Below, piece after piece: positions 22,942 through 35,430 of a DNA stretch of 64,000 bases (its first letter is position 1; the number at the start of each line of letters is the position of its first letter). The stretch lies in contig JAKUCV010007760.1 of the NCBI GenBank assembly GCA_028386065.3, forward strand, positions 1-64,000, read 5' to 3'. Source of the stretch: Turnera subulata. Taxonomy: Eukaryota > Streptophyta > Magnoliopsida > Malpighiales > Passifloraceae. Made by a program: the position numbers and the translations under genes. The notes beneath the pieces were generated by a model, which worked only from the letters and a program-made list of their open reading frames with translations, was not told where the DNA came from and ran no database searches.

Positions 22942-25900
22942 TTTTTTTTATAAGAAGAACATAACACAGTGAACATATAGGAGAGACTAAACAATCTAAC
23001 AAACCGAAGTAAATACTGATACCGGTCTTCCGTGGAGCTAATCTGCAAGGACTTAGAAGATTTGAGTGTGGCCCAAAAAGCCACGGGTTGTCGGGGAAGT
23101 AAGAAAGCGTTCTTCACGAAGAAGGGTCCTGTAGATGACAGGATATGTAACAGCCCGGGTAAAATTTTGGATTTTTACCGGACTGTAGAAATTGTTTTAC
23201 CGTGATTTACTGTTGAATTAATCTCGGGTAATTAATTCAAGGTAAATCGGGAGTCGTTTTTTGAAACCGAGATTTTTCCCGCGCTCGGGAGTGTCTTCCT
23301 AACCAACCGAGCCTCGGTTTTCAGTTCCGAGACTTGGACGACGTTCAGGGGAATTAATCGGATTTTCCGAGCCCAAGTTGTATTTTTGGACTCGGGACGG
23401 AATTTGTCGGAAAGACGGGAGTATCCGTGCGTCTACGAGATCCCGACACGAGAATCTGAACCGGCCATATGAGGCTTGCCCCGAGCCACTCTTCTTTCTC
23501 CTCCTTCCTTCCTCTTCTTCTTTCCCGGCTACGTTTCTTTCTCTCTCCCGGTTTTTCCCCGGCCACGCGGGCCCCACATTCCTCTCTTCTTTCCTTTCTT
23601 TCCCTTCCTTTCTTTTCTCCTTTCTTTTCTTTTCTTTTCCCCTTCTCTTTTCCTCCCAGCCGCCGGTCTCCCTCTTATTTCTCCCGTGAGTTGCCGACCC
23701 TACCTCTCCACTAACGTTCTATCTTCTTTTCTTTCTTGTCCTTTCCCCTCAATTCTCTGTATTCTCTCCCTCACGCCTCTGTTTTTCCCCTTCTCCCTCA
23801 CGCCTGCTCTTCCCCTCACCATCGAGCTGTCGCCGCTGCAGACAGACGACGACCGCTGCTTCCCCTGCTGCCGATCCTCTCCACGCCGCCGTCTTCCTCC
23901 CCTGCTGCTACAGAAGAGACGAAGCCCCGCCCCCAAACGAGCGCGACATCACCGTGCAAAGGAGCTTCGATCTCCCCTCCTCCACTCCGATCTGCCGCCG
24001 TCCCTGGGAGAGCTGCCGCCTTCTCTCTTCGTCTTCTCGGTCTCAGTTTTCCCTGTCGCTGCAAACAGCCGCCGCGCCGCCACCACCGGAGGACGGAGCT
24101 TGAGTCACCGCCAACCGATCTCTTCTCCCTCCCTGCTCTATCGTTGCCGTTAATGCTGATTGAGGAACGACGAGTACTCGGGTAAGGAACCCTCCCTTTT
24201 CCTTCTCTTCCACCTTTGATTTACGCGTTTTGTTGGGGTTTTGATTGCTGTTGTGGCTGGTGTTAAGTTGTTGCCGAGGAGGGTGGCCACGGGTGAGGTT
24301 GCAGTGATTTTGATGATGGCCTGCGTGTTGGTGACCGGTTTGTTGCCATGGAGGTGTGGGTTGGGTTTTGCTGCTGTGATGCTGTGCTGATGGAGAGTTT
24401 TGGGTGCCATGGTTGCTGATGAACAGTGACAGAAGTTTGAGGGAGCCATGAACAGTATCTGTGTGCAAAGACAGAGTTGAGGTTTCCGTGAACAGTAACC
24501 GTGAGCATCCCTTGCTGCCGTGAACAGTGATTCCGGCGAGGATTTCGGCAGTCTCGGGTTTATTCCGGCGAGCCCGGAAACGGACCTTGGGTAATTCCTT
24601 GGACTCGCTTTACACTTTGGCGCGGGTTTGGGCTCGGTTTGCACACGGACTTGGAAACGGGCCGAACGTGCGGAGGCCCATATTACCGTGACATATATGC
24701 ATTACCAACGGACCCCGAACTCTAATAACGAAACCCGAACAACGATAATGAGCCCGGACTCTTAATTGTTTTAATTAAAATAAAGATTTAGTTTAATTAA
24801 TCAAATAATAACCTTTAATTCCATTTATGTTTTGTAATTCGATTTATAATTATATTTTGTGCTGGACTATCAGAAAGACCTATAGTATTTACTTAATTTA
24901 TATTTGGACTCTTAATAATTAAAGGCCCAATTATACTTATTTACTTGATTTAAATGTCAAATGTAAACTAAAAGTATAAATATGAATACCTATGAATTAT
25001 AAGCACATGTGTATAAATGATTATATATACGTATCCTACTAAATTTATGTTTGGCTAAATAATGAAGTTACAACTTGATTTATCGCGTAAATATAAACAT
25101 AAGGTTAAATAGGAGTTACCTACTATATATGTATAAATATGGTCACACTAGATATATGTTTAATCTAGTACCGATTTATGTGTAAATATACGTGAATAAA
25201 AATATGTATTTTATTATGTTTAAGTTTTCCCTTATCGACAAAGGGCTAAAGGGCCGGGATATCGGCTTGAACGTTTGGATTTGGTTTTAATTTAAAATAT
25301 AGTATAATTAGAATATCGATAAGAAACTCGGTTTCGGTTTTAATTTGAAATTAAGTATAAATGGTATAGTGAATAAAGAGGTTAATCTCATAATAAAGAA
25401 ATTGGATAAGGCAAGCCGTATAACGATTTCTAAACCGGTATCATGCATGATCATTTTGTTGTGCATTATAAGTGATTATTGCATTCCCATATGTACACAT
25501 AGGGTATCGGGATTTGACTGGATAGCAGTTTCAGAGACACATCAGGTGAGGATAGATAAACCTTGATATGTGCCTGTAATGCTGTGTGTGTATTTTTGTT
25601 GTTTGTGTATTTCTGCTGTTTGATGGAATTGCTGAAATGGATATTGTTGGTTGGTTGGTTGCTATGATGTTGTTGTTGTGTGCTTTGTGTTCGATAGAAT
25701 TGCAGAGATGTTGATTGCCGACTGTTTGACTGTTGTGGTTATCATTGGTGATGTTGGACTGTGTTGTTGATTCCTGGTTATTGTGTTGAGATTGATGTTG
25801 GACTGTTGATAATTGGAAAAAGGATAAAGGATAATGGAATGGAAATTTGGAAAGTGAACTTGAGATGATGATATAATTGTCACGTGGAAAGTAGTGGTAC

Positions 25901-27244
25901 GACTAGATGGTTAGAGACTAGTTCTGTGGTGTCTTGCCAGAGGGTTTGTTGGTTGGGGTGTTGACCCCGGATTTGTGATATTGGGATGTTGATCCCGTAT
26001 TTGAGATATGGGGATGTTGATCCCGGATTGTGGTGGGGCCTGGCATCCAGAATTAGTTAATAACCAGGTACGACCCTAGCTTGTCCAGTGACGGGGCCCG
26101 GAAGATAAAATTGGTAATAATAATTAATAAGTAATCTTTTGAGTCTTGGCTTGGTATGATTTAGTAGATTCCTCTGCCATGTTGTTTGTGTTGGTTACCT
26201 CTGTTGTGTTGTTTGGGTTGTAATCCACTGTTATGTTGTTTGTGTTAGATTCATCTGATTTGTTGGTTGCATTATTTCGAAAGTATTATGGTTAAATATA
26301 TCACTGTTTATCTTTCGTCGGTGAGCGCTTCGGACTCACCCCTCGCCTGCGGGGTTTCATCCCGTAGGATGAGTTGTTTCAGGTACAGGCTTGGTGCATT
26401 CCAGACAGACTGCAGCGTTTCCCTTGGACAGGCTTGGATCCATAGATTGCATGTGTCGCATACAGTGTTAGTGAGTTTAAGTCTTCCGCTGTGCATATTG
26501 TTATTGTTGTTGGGCCATTGGGCCAGTTTCGTTAATATTGATGTTATTGATGTTGGGCCGTAGGGCCATATTGTTGTTTATACCTTTGGGCTGTTGAGCC
26601 AGGGTTATGCTTTATACATTGTATGCTAGGCCTTGTTGGGCTGGGTTGTCACAGTTCCGGCACGTGTTTACTGTATACGGTAAATACGGGTCGGGGCGCT
26701 TCAGGATACACAATCTAAACAACTTTTGGAAAGAAAAGTCGTTCTCATAGGCCGAACCCAACGGCACTCTTGAATCAAAACTAACGGCTCTTACAGAGGG
26801 AAACCACCCAACGAAGACATTAACAACGGGATGAAAGAGACGTGAGAACTCCCACCCGTATACTAAAACTTCACCATAATGCTTCGCCTCGCCTCCCACT
26901 CGAAGTAAATCACCAACACGAGAACAAGATTCTCCCATCCGTGACTTGCTTACCGGAAAGCTTGACCTTGCCCATGGGAAGAACAAACTACTCTCACAAG
27001 GAGAAACACTCTCACAATGAGAACAACTCTCACAATGAGAACAACTTCTATTCCCATATAAGGGTACTAGATCTACAACAATACTGAAAGAGTAAGAAGA
27101 TGAACTAGAGAAGTGGGGGGGTTCACCATGGATGGTGAAGGAACCATCCATGGCAACCCCCATTTTGAATTTTGAAGAAGAGAAAAACTAGAGAGAAGGA
27201 AGAACCTCTCTCACTAGAATTTGAAATTTAAAACCACTACTATC
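22942..27244 (-). mobile_element. Older retroposon (~740 bp) split by a solo LTR, 16-bp TSD
   Basis: The outer direct repeat TTTTCACTATCCCTTT occurs at 22926-22941 and 27245-27260. In minus orientation the element begins at 27244, runs to 26709, is interrupted by the LTR plus one target copy (23146-26708), resumes at 23145, and ends in a poly(A) tail (T-run at 22942-22949). An ATG at 27161-27163 opens a frame beginning MGVAMDGSFTIHGEPPHF. Without the LTR it continues in phase across the insertion site for about 220 codons into the poly(A) tail. It includes an 18-bp tandem repeat giving Ser-His-Cys-Glu-Ser units. I do not recognise the protein. It could be a non-autonomous LINE derivative or a retroposed transcript. 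Confidence 0.75.
23146..26703 (+). mobile_element. Solo LTR (3.56 kb), Ty3/gypsy-type, 5-bp TSD
   Basis: The sequence begins TGTAACAGCCCGGGTAAAAT and ends CGGGTCGGGGCGCTTCA. It is flanked by the perfect 5-bp duplication GGATA (23141-23145 and 26704-26708). No internal retrotransposon genes are present, so it is a solo LTR left by LTR-LTR recombination. It is of the same family as 205-2676. A C- and T-rich block (23470-24150) gives long overlapping pseudo-ORFs rich in Pro, Ser, Arg and Phe. These are low-complexity reading, not genes. Four 'RTGAACAGT' units occur at about 24419-24535, and 'gatgttgatcccg'-type short repeats near 25960-26020. Confidence 0.9.
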
Positions 27245-28765
27245 TTTTCACTATCCCTTTACAGCTTGAGTTAGTTGTTCTTAAAATCTAAAACTACCGA
27301 GTCGCATCCATTCTTGTTATATACCAAAGCAATGGGAGTATGGGACAATGACTCACAATCATGTGGAGAATTCACCTTGAATGAATGTAGTCAAATGCAC
27401 TATCAGCTTTTAATTTTTGTCTCTTTGTTTTGTTCTTGTGTTAAGACCAGCTTATTTCCATTTCCGATCGGTGGTATCATTTCCTCAAGAATCTTAAAAC
27501 CAAAAAAAAATAATTCTACAAAGAAAGGATAAAATGTTTTGGCAAACACCACCATCAACTTTGTTTCAGCACGTGTCTGCAGCAAATCCTCCCTCGTGCA
27601 AAGGGTTGACGTTTGACCACGAGCAGACCCGGTATAGACTTTCGGTTTCTCAAAACCGAGACACAAAAGCTCGCGTTAATTGCTGAACCGACACGTGTTC
27701 AAATGAGCATACCAAAAATGCTTCCGGTTCGGGTCGGGTCAGGGCCCATCATGTAAAGGAAATTTTTTTTTTTTTTAAAAAAGAGAGCTGCCATGTGCTC
27801 CACAGTCCACCATGTGATGTGAGTATTGCTAACCACAGTATTCGACCAGGGAAAAAAAAAATAAAATTACAACAGTATAATTTGTTTACCAAAAAGGAGA
27901 TATTGTTGATGTGGCATAGAAAAATTGCGAATTTTGCAAATAAAAACTTATGCTAACGAATATCTCTTGGTTTTTCATCGTCGTTTTTAAATTTTTCTTG
28001 TTGTAATAGTTTGATAATTATTGCATGACAGACACTAAAGTCCTGAATCAACCTTATTTACCGTTTTCAATTTACATAATGATGTTGACTTTAAGTTTAT
28101 TTTTATTACTCGTCAACCGAAGTATAATGTTGCGCCAATTTTCTTAGAATTGGAATTCATGTCAATAAATAATAGTTGATTTGCATTTACATATGTTTTA
28201 TTATTTTAATAATGTAACGAAAATATATATTAATAATAAATAATTTTGGGCCTAAGTTCCAAATCTTAGTAAATATAATTAAGGGCTCAAAGATTTTAAT
28301 TTTAGTCTAAGATAAATTGATGGAATTTTAAATGTTTTGTGCTACTCAACTGGGGACAGTGTAAACAGAAGGAAAAAAAAAAAAACTCATCAAAGACGTA
28401 TCCCCCTAAATGAGACTGATGCAAAAATAAATTTAGGACATTTTTCTTGAAAAGAGTTGACCTTTCTTTTATGAGAATAAAAGCGGTTACTTTTTTAACT
28501 TGTTTTAACATAATACTTATCCATAATATCATACCTGCGGATGGGAAAGTCAAACTGACAAGATATATTACAATCTTAAATTCTTCAATCGTAAAATTCA
28601 AAGTTGTGAAAAAGAAAGAAAACCCAAATAAAGTTTATCCTTTTTTTATGTTTTGAGGACTACCCTTTATTATTATTCTTTTTGGTGAATTATTATTATT
28701 TTATTAACAATGTACACAGTTGGTGGTATAGTAATGGTCAACAAGGCTAATGAAATATAAGCCTT

Positions 28766-28797
28766 CTCTCCAAAAAAAATATTATTTTTTATTAAGA
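28766..28797 (+). mobile_element. Micro-insertion: 32 bp with A-run, 18-bp TSD
   Basis: An insert beginning 'ctctccaaaaaaaa' is flanked by TAATGAAATATAAGCCTT at 28748-28765 and 28798-28815. The AT-rich part after the A-run may be later drift or an untemplated tail. Confidence 0.6.
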
Positions 28798-30954
28798 TAA
28801 TGAAATATAAGCCTTACAGTATAGTTGCCTTATATATCTCATGGGACTAGTTTGCCTTGGAAATTTACAAACGTTTTTGTTTTCTTTTTGGAAATAGAAA
28901 AATTAGCTCTACGGGTCTGCTGCATCTCATCACCATCATCAGTGATGGTCGACATATAGCCGTTAGCAGATAGCTTGAGTGATGGTTAGGTAGTAGTAGC
29001 TTCTATGTTCCTAATCGGGAAATCAGGAGCGTAAAATCATAATACATAAAAAGGAAATTATGCAGCATCCTTGATTGGACATTTCCATTTTGGATGATGC
29101 CAAAAACTCTTGATGAGTCCACATATTTGATTGATCAAATCCAGGACGCAAGGCCTAAGGTGCCATTTGGATTGTGGGTTTGAGTTTGTGGGTTAGGACT
29201 AGGGGTTGAACCTGCCGTTTGGTTATACCTAAAAAAATACGCGCGGGTTTTCATTAGGGTTGGGATCCGAACCCACAAGCATGAGTTAGATAGACCCCCT
29301 CAAATCCACGATTTCAAACCAAGGGAAGGGTATGTCGACTCCATTTTTGTGGGGGAAACCCACTCTAAAAGAAGGGCACGGTTCAAACTGGCTGTAACCA
29401 TACAAAATTTTATGAGCCATTATATATATAGCTTTAATTAAAAGAAGCAAATAAGAAGAAAAGATAGTTTGGAAATAGAAATAATTAATACTTTAAACAA
29501 AATTGTGTGTGAATTAATTTAAGTAGTATTTTTAAATGGTAGTATTGGTTTTTTGGGTGAAATTAAAAACAACAGTGGTCAGATCATACCATACAGACCA
29601 TAAGTACCCCAAAACAAAACAAAAAAAAATGGAGACACGAATAAATAACACTACTATTCTCATTGGAAAAGTAAAATATAAGGATGGTATGCCTAGAAAG
29701 AAGGCAGCATCGTGGGTCTCGTTTGGTTGGATCTGTGGTCGGTGGGTTCATGCTACTGTTAAAGATATATTTTTTTTGTATGAAACATATATGCATACTA
29801 TTACTACTACTACAATACAAGGATATAAAAATCATATTCAGACCAAAAAGGAAAAAAAAAAAAAGATAGTCTTACTCTGGTTGAAATTAACCCTACACAC
29901 TTTAGTAAGGTGAAACGTGGTCACCTATCCTCTTCCCACAGTGGACAGCACATAAAAACTCTTGTGTTTAGGAATTGACACCTGTTACAGTTGTTTAATC
30001 TTCTTGATTTCTCAAGAAGATCTTTTGTCCCAGTTTTAAGTGGGGGAAACGATCAAGAAGATGATAATTTCTTGGGGATTACTACACGCATTAGCTTTTT
30101 CAGAGAGAACTTGACCCATTATATTAATTCCCTTTTGTGCATGGTTCAGCCTGCCAGATATAGAATCTCTGCTTACCATTCTGCATTCTCATGTTCTATC
30201 TAGACACACAAAGCCGGCCGGCCACTTGATCTCAAACAAAATATACTATACAGAGCCCGATGCTACAGGCCTATATATATATACCTCCAGGCTAGATGAT
30301 ATCGTAGTAATTAAATCCAATTGAAAACACAAAACTTTGATTGAAAAAAAAAAGCTAATTGTAATTCCACAATTTATCTTCACCTATTAATTAATGCCAA
30401 GGAAACAAACTAAACTTTGGAACATGATTTTACTTTACGAAGCTATTTCTAAGTTGAATTCTTAGCACGTTTATTAACGTCCAGAAACGTTTACATCATG
30501 AGGAAAATAATTGCCTTCGACTTGTTTTCCTTTCCCATTTCCCTCCACGCTTAAAAAACAACAATGATGTATTGTCAAAATCTAATCTCATCTAATGATT
30601 TTACTTTACGAAGCTCCGCATGAATATTGGGCCAGCATTTGTTTCCAAAATGACGCCAGTAATAGTAATGAAGGACAAGAATTTTTCACATGTTGTGTGA
30701 AAATACATAAAAAACGAAATTTAAAATGTAAGCTTTCCTCTATATATTTTGGCCTTGAAGGCATGATCACTAAGTGGTAAGAGAGCTGTATTCTACCAAG
30801 GGAAAAAATACCATTTTGACGAGAGGGCTTTAACAAATTTGTTCGAAGGTCGAATATATAGGATTAGGAGTAGGCCATTAATTAATAATGCAGTAGTGGC
30901 TCAATATTAAAGGAAAAAGCGTATGCATTAGTGGATTTAAGTACAATGATAATC

Positions 30955-30972
30955 TGTTACCCAAAAAAAAAA
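30955..30972 (+). mobile_element. Micro-insertion: 18 bp with A tail, 16-bp TSD
   Basis: The insert 'tgttacccaaaaaaaaaa' is flanked by perfect AAGTACAATGATAATC repeats at 30939-30954 and 30973-30988. Confidence 0.7.
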
Positions 30973-31936
30973 AAGTACAATGATAATCAAGACAAAAAAG
31001 AAGTCAAATCAACGGATATCTCCTAATCATTTTGGTTTTCATGCTAACATCATTAACAAAGCACGAGCAATATGATAAACAGCAAATTCTCCCCAAAACA
31101 AAAATTATAAACACCAAATGCTACCAACAAAAGCGAAAAAGTGAAATCAAAACAGAGATATTGCACAAAAGAAGTTTCTTTGTTTGGCATGGCCAATGGA
31201 CAATTAACTGTGAAGTGCGCGAATTCCACTTCGAAAAGGACTTACTGCTGTCTTCACGGGAAGAAGAAAAAGAAAGAAAGAAAGAAAGAAAATCTTTTGC
31301 AGTCAACTAAACTTCACATGCATGCAAAAGCAGCTAGTAGTTTAGCATCAAAAAAGCAGCCAGTAGTTAGTAACAAATATCCAACTAATTAATGAAATAA
31401 GCTTTCGGGTTTTAGAACAATTTTGTGTTAACTTAACTTGAATCAAGAGTACTGGATGCAACCTAAACCTGCTGAAAAAAGCAGTATCTTTAATATGATC
31501 TTTTGTGGCTGTGATTGTCTGCTCCTTTTTCTCTACATCGACAAAGATTTTTTTTTTTTTTATCTGCCTGCAGGGCTAGCTGTTAAAGTGGTTCTTGAAC
31601 AGGAAAACTTTTTATGTTCCTTTTTTTTTCATGCCTACAAAATGTTACAGTCACAGGCCGATATTAATTACTTTTATTTACAGCCCCACACGACCCAGTG
31701 AGATTTCGTGCATTAAATTTCAACCCTTTAACTCTCTCTTCTTCTCTCCTTTGATGCCCCCATGACGTGAGTATTGGGAACCCACCTCAATATTATAATA
31801 CTGGGGGTACCCATAAAAATAATTTAAATGTAGAACATAAAAAACTATAATGGTGGGCCTATCGAGGCAAAGAAGGCCCAGGTGATACCCACTGCCACAC
31901 CCATCTTCAACTCTTTTCCCTTACCCCTTAACTTGT

Positions 31937-31944
31937 TATAAATA
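31937..31944 (+). promoter_or_regulatory. TATA box of the RTFL gene
   Basis: A TATAAATA motif about 220 bp before the start codon predicts an mRNA start near 31970, followed by a CT-rich 5' leader of about 190 nt. Confidence 0.65.
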
Positions 31945-32162
31945 GGAACCCTAACTCACCTAGCCCTTTCGTCACTGACTCAGGCTCATTTACTCACTAC
32001 ACAACACTCACTGCTTCGTTTCTCACTTCCTCTCTTTTTTTCACTCTTGGGTTTTCTCTCTTTTTTGCTACAAAAGCCTGTTAAAGAGGGGAAAGAAAAG
32101 AGATATTGTTCTTTCTTTGAGGAATACTCATTTTTCATATATCTTGATAGATATATATATAT

Positions 32163-32444
32163 ATGGCTTCTTCTACTACTCCTCCTCCTCCTCTCAGCCA
32201 CAGCGCAAGTGCACCACCTCAGTTTTACTTTGATGAGAAGTGGAAGTTGTCCAAGAAGGAAGGCTCATCAAGAAGCCGGTCTTCAACTTCTTCTCTCATG
32301 AAGAATTCATCATCATCTTCACATAGGAGGTGTTCTTTCACAAGGAAGTGTGCAAGGCTGGTTAAAGAGCAGAGAGCCAGGTTTTACATCATGAGGAGAT
32401 GTGTCACAATGCTCATTTGCTGGAGGGACTACAGTGATTCTTGA
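32163..32444 (+). CDS. RTFL: ROTUNDIFOLIA-like / DEVIL small polypeptide
   Basis: This is a single-exon gene for a 93-residue plant peptide of the RTFL/DVL family. The variable N-terminal half is rich in Ser and Pro. The C-terminal RTF domain, about residues 57-93, contains the family pattern CSFTRKCARLVKEQRARFY followed by IMRRCVTMLICWRD, with conserved Cys, Arg and Trp residues. Known for the family: these small membrane-associated proteins restrict polar cell proliferation in lateral organs and cause short, rounded leaves when overexpressed. The start follows a TATA box and a CT-rich leader, and an AT repeat lies immediately before the ATG. Position relative to MIR172 and FKBP20-1 matches the Arabidopsis segment carrying RTFL7 (from memory). 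No lesion is seen. Confidence 0.93.
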   Translation: MASSTTPPPPLSHSASAPPQFYFDEKWKLSKKEGSSRSRSSTSSLMKNSSSSSHRRCSFTRKCARLVKEQRARFYIMRRCVTMLICWRDYSDS

Positions 32445-33859
32445 AGACCTGCAGTGGAGGGAGAGAGACCCAACAATGAGAAGAAGAAAAACACAAGAAC
32501 AGAGGGATCTGGAGAGAGATAACAGCTCAAATTCTCTCTTCTTTTTGGCCCTCCTCTGCTCTCTCTTTCTATTATGAGATGGTTTCTGGGTCTGCTATTG
32601 GCTTGACATTTCCTGGCGTCCTAAAGAGGGAGAGGGGATGAAGATTAGATACATACATGTACATACAGATTTAATTTTTTTGGTCTACCTTGTTTTGTAA
32701 TTTTTTTTTGTCTTCTTGGGTTAGGATTTTTTTTTGGGCCCCTTCAGTATCTCCTATGAAAGCAATTAAAAGGGTTCTTAAATGTTCTCTTTATTGTCAC
32801 TTGTTGAGATTGATATATAGAACAGATATGAGAATCAATCAAACACATATATGGGAGTTTAAGTATAACTTAACTTATAGAATGGTAACTGGAACTAATT
32901 AGTTTTAGATTTGCTTGTAATGTTTTAATCTCTTTGTGTGGTGGTGATGATCATGATTGAAGTGATAGGTTTGTCTCAGTCTCTCCCTTTGTGATCCATC
33001 AAAGTGACATCTCTATTTTTCTGGGGGGGCTTTCCTTTTCTGTGTTGCGTGGAGAAGGGAGACTTGTGAGAGGGACAGAGAGATTCCATTCAACTATTGC
33101 AGCTATTGCAGGTGAGTCTGGCGTGGATCTGATGTGTGCTTCGGCTGCATGAACTGTTATTTCCCAATTTTTTAATCCAATAATGATGTAGTACGCTTAC
33201 AAATTAAAATACTCTTTTTGGGTCTCAACCGAAGATGGATATCAGCACAACAACATGGGAGAGGAGGGTCTCTTTTGGTTCCCAAAAGGGGCAATAGAGG
33301 GCAGGTTTTAGCACTTAATTAAACAAAAGAGTCTTGAATTACCGCCACTTGATTCACAGATCAGATGGGTTCTTAATTTCTTATATGTGATGAACCAAAT
33401 TGAAGACCAAAAGGGATCCCCTTTCCCAGCTTATATTATGTCATTTCTACTAATAGGCCCCCTCCGTAGCCGGATCGGAGTTATTGGGGCACGATTTCCC
33501 ATGGTATGGTACTACAACTAGTATAATACTACTACACACTTACTTGGGGACTCAAATGACCACCGTATCCTGGGCATCCCAGGCCATTGACCGGGGTTTT
33601 GGAGTTTGGACCACTTTGACTGCACATACTGTGGCAGGGGTATTTGTGTCCAATCGGGGGTTGCTTTTGTGCACGAAATGACTGTCATGATAATAATATC
33701 AGGGGGGACTGGTGGTGGTGTGGGTGACCCTTTAGTTTTGCATGTGAAGAGTAAATTGGCGTGTAGCTTTTTGGCGAGAGGGCATTTGCGTCCATGAGGG
33801 GGATGGTTTTACAGCTGGTCTTTCTTGTTTGTTTAATACTACTACTACTAGTAAGTACT

Positions 33860-34071
33860 GGGATTTGGATCCTCTCCTGTACAGTATTCAACAGGAGAGA
33901 TCCTGTTAAATAAATGCCGTTGATTTGTTTAATTAATGGCTCTAAAATGTGTAAGGTAAGAAAAACTAAAAAAATTAAATAAGGTAAAAATAAATTCTCA
34001 CCATTGATTTTGAAAATCATGACCACGATTCAACCAACAGTACATAACTTTACAGGAGAGGATCTCAATCC
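33860..34071. mobile_element. Mutator-type MITE, 212 bp, 9-bp TSD
   Basis: The ends 'ggatttggatcctctcctgt' and, inverted, 'ggattgagatcctctcctgt' form terminal inverted repeats. The element is flanked by the perfect 9-bp repeat GTAAGTACT (33851-33859 and 34072-34080), the length Mutator-like elements make. Its subterminal 'aacaggagagatcctgttaa' matches the element at 38027-38318, so both are one family. No transposase is present. Confidence 0.8.
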
Positions 34072-34473
34072 GTAAGTACTGTGGATGTGTGAGTGGTGGT
34101 GTTATCATGGATCTGACGCTTCTTTTTTATAAAATTTTGTGGAAGGGAACTCTTTGGAAATCATAAAAGCTTCAAGATGCTAGTGCAGTTGCAAACCCAC
34201 AGTTTAGAAATTCAAATTTATTTGGCCTGTAATGGGTGGGGATGATGGAGATTCAATGCATGAGTTTTTTTTTTGGTTTATTAAAGTTTAGGTTGAGAGA
34301 TGGTTTTCCTGAGCGTAGGATTGAGAGATTCAACTAGTGCTTACAATAATATTACAGAGTATCTATTAAAAGAATAATTGGTGGGGTTTAAACTCTCTAG
34401 CCTAATGGGAGAAGTGATCATCCAACCCTAACTAATTAAACGAGCCCGATTGGCGAATTTAGTGGAAGATTTA

Positions 34474-34620
34474 CAATGTGGGTCGATCCAAATAGTAAGC
34501 CACTCGGTTTTGCTTAACTATGTCGCGAATTCGAATCATGCACAAAATTCTTATTAAAAATCTAGCTCACCATAACCAGATATACAATTAGAGTCTAATC
34601 CAGATTAGTCAAGGCAAAAT
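34474..34620 (+). mobile_element. SINE-like copy, related to 15439-15610
   Basis: The 5' part 'caatgtgggtcgatccaa' matches the SINE at 15439. A degenerate box B 'cgcgaattcgaatc' follows. No clear A tail or target duplication was found, so the 3' boundary is approximate. Confidence 0.45.
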
Positions 34621-35319
34621 TTTAGATATTAAATGAACAACAAAATAATGGATGATTTATTTTAGGACAACAGTATTGCTATTATATTATTTATGTGGTA
34701 TAGTGTGTAACTGGGGTCTGGGGTAGGGAGAAGTGGTAGTACTTGCTTTGGAAATGGCAAGTTGGCTTTCGCACACCGTTGCTGACAATGAATCACAAGA
34801 ACTACACATGGGGTCACCAATTCGAATCCATCATGTAGTACAAAGTTAAAATATAATTCAAAACTTTCACATATATAGCAGAACTCCGACAGCTGACAAC
34901 AAAAATCTCGTTGTCATTATATATATACGACTAGATGAACCTTAAGGGAGGCAATCAAATTTTGGATTGGAAAAATATATATGGGTAGGCGTTAGTTTAA
35001 GTCCTACCCTATTATTATAGGTCACAATACTAGAAAATAAAAGAACCTTAGTGGTTCTCTTCTTTAGATGACAAAAATTTATAAAGCATCCATTTATCTT
35101 ATAGAGTAATGATCTTTATCTCTTCCTTCGATATTCATTGCGATCTAACTAACATTCACTGTTTACTACAAAATAATTCAATATATACATTTCATGAAGT
35201 TCTTCCATTCATATCTTTCCGTCCTCTTCATGCTACATTTGGGACCCATGAAGCCGTTCTCACTTATTTCAACAGAGAATGCCTTCATACGTCATGATAA
35301 ATATCAACCTTGCACCACT

Positions 35320-35430
35320 GTGGGGATTGATCTAAGTGATAAGTTATTTGGTTCTGCCTAAGGGATATTTCAGGTAGAATCCGGTTTTAATCAGGGCAAT
35401 ACCCAAATGCTGAATTTAAAACCAAAAAAA
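35320..35430 (+). mobile_element. Diverged SINE-like copy
   Basis: The stretch 'ctgtggggattgatctaagt' resembles the box-A end of the SINE family at 15439 and 34474, and an A-rich end follows near 35421-35430. The boundaries are uncertain and no target duplication was identified. Confidence 0.3.

Larger units (their letters stand above)
27261..31936. other. Intergenic region upstream of the RTFL gene
   Basis: No coding gene is supported. The interval is AT-rich and includes two micro-insertions, a possible half-MITE at 29160-29400 ('ggtgccatttggatt', no matching right end), a GAAA repeat near 31268-31290, and RTFL promoter sequence in its last several hundred bases. There 'tgggcct' and 'aggccca' site-II-like motifs occur at about 31855 and 31875. 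Confidence 0.45.

Noticed and set aside
23378..24185. Long overlapping ORFs (up to 225 codons) rich in Pro, Ser, Phe and Arg
   Set aside because: They lie inside the solo LTR in a C/T-rich block. Several frames and both strands are open at once, the mark of low-complexity DNA rather than coding sequence.
29155..29405. Possible MITE starting 'ggtgccatttggatt'
   Set aside because: No inverted partner or target duplication was found on the right side.
29536..29913. 125-codon ORF
   Set aside because: Lys/Thr-rich reading of AT-rich DNA with an A-run at the end, no similarity, and other frames equally open.
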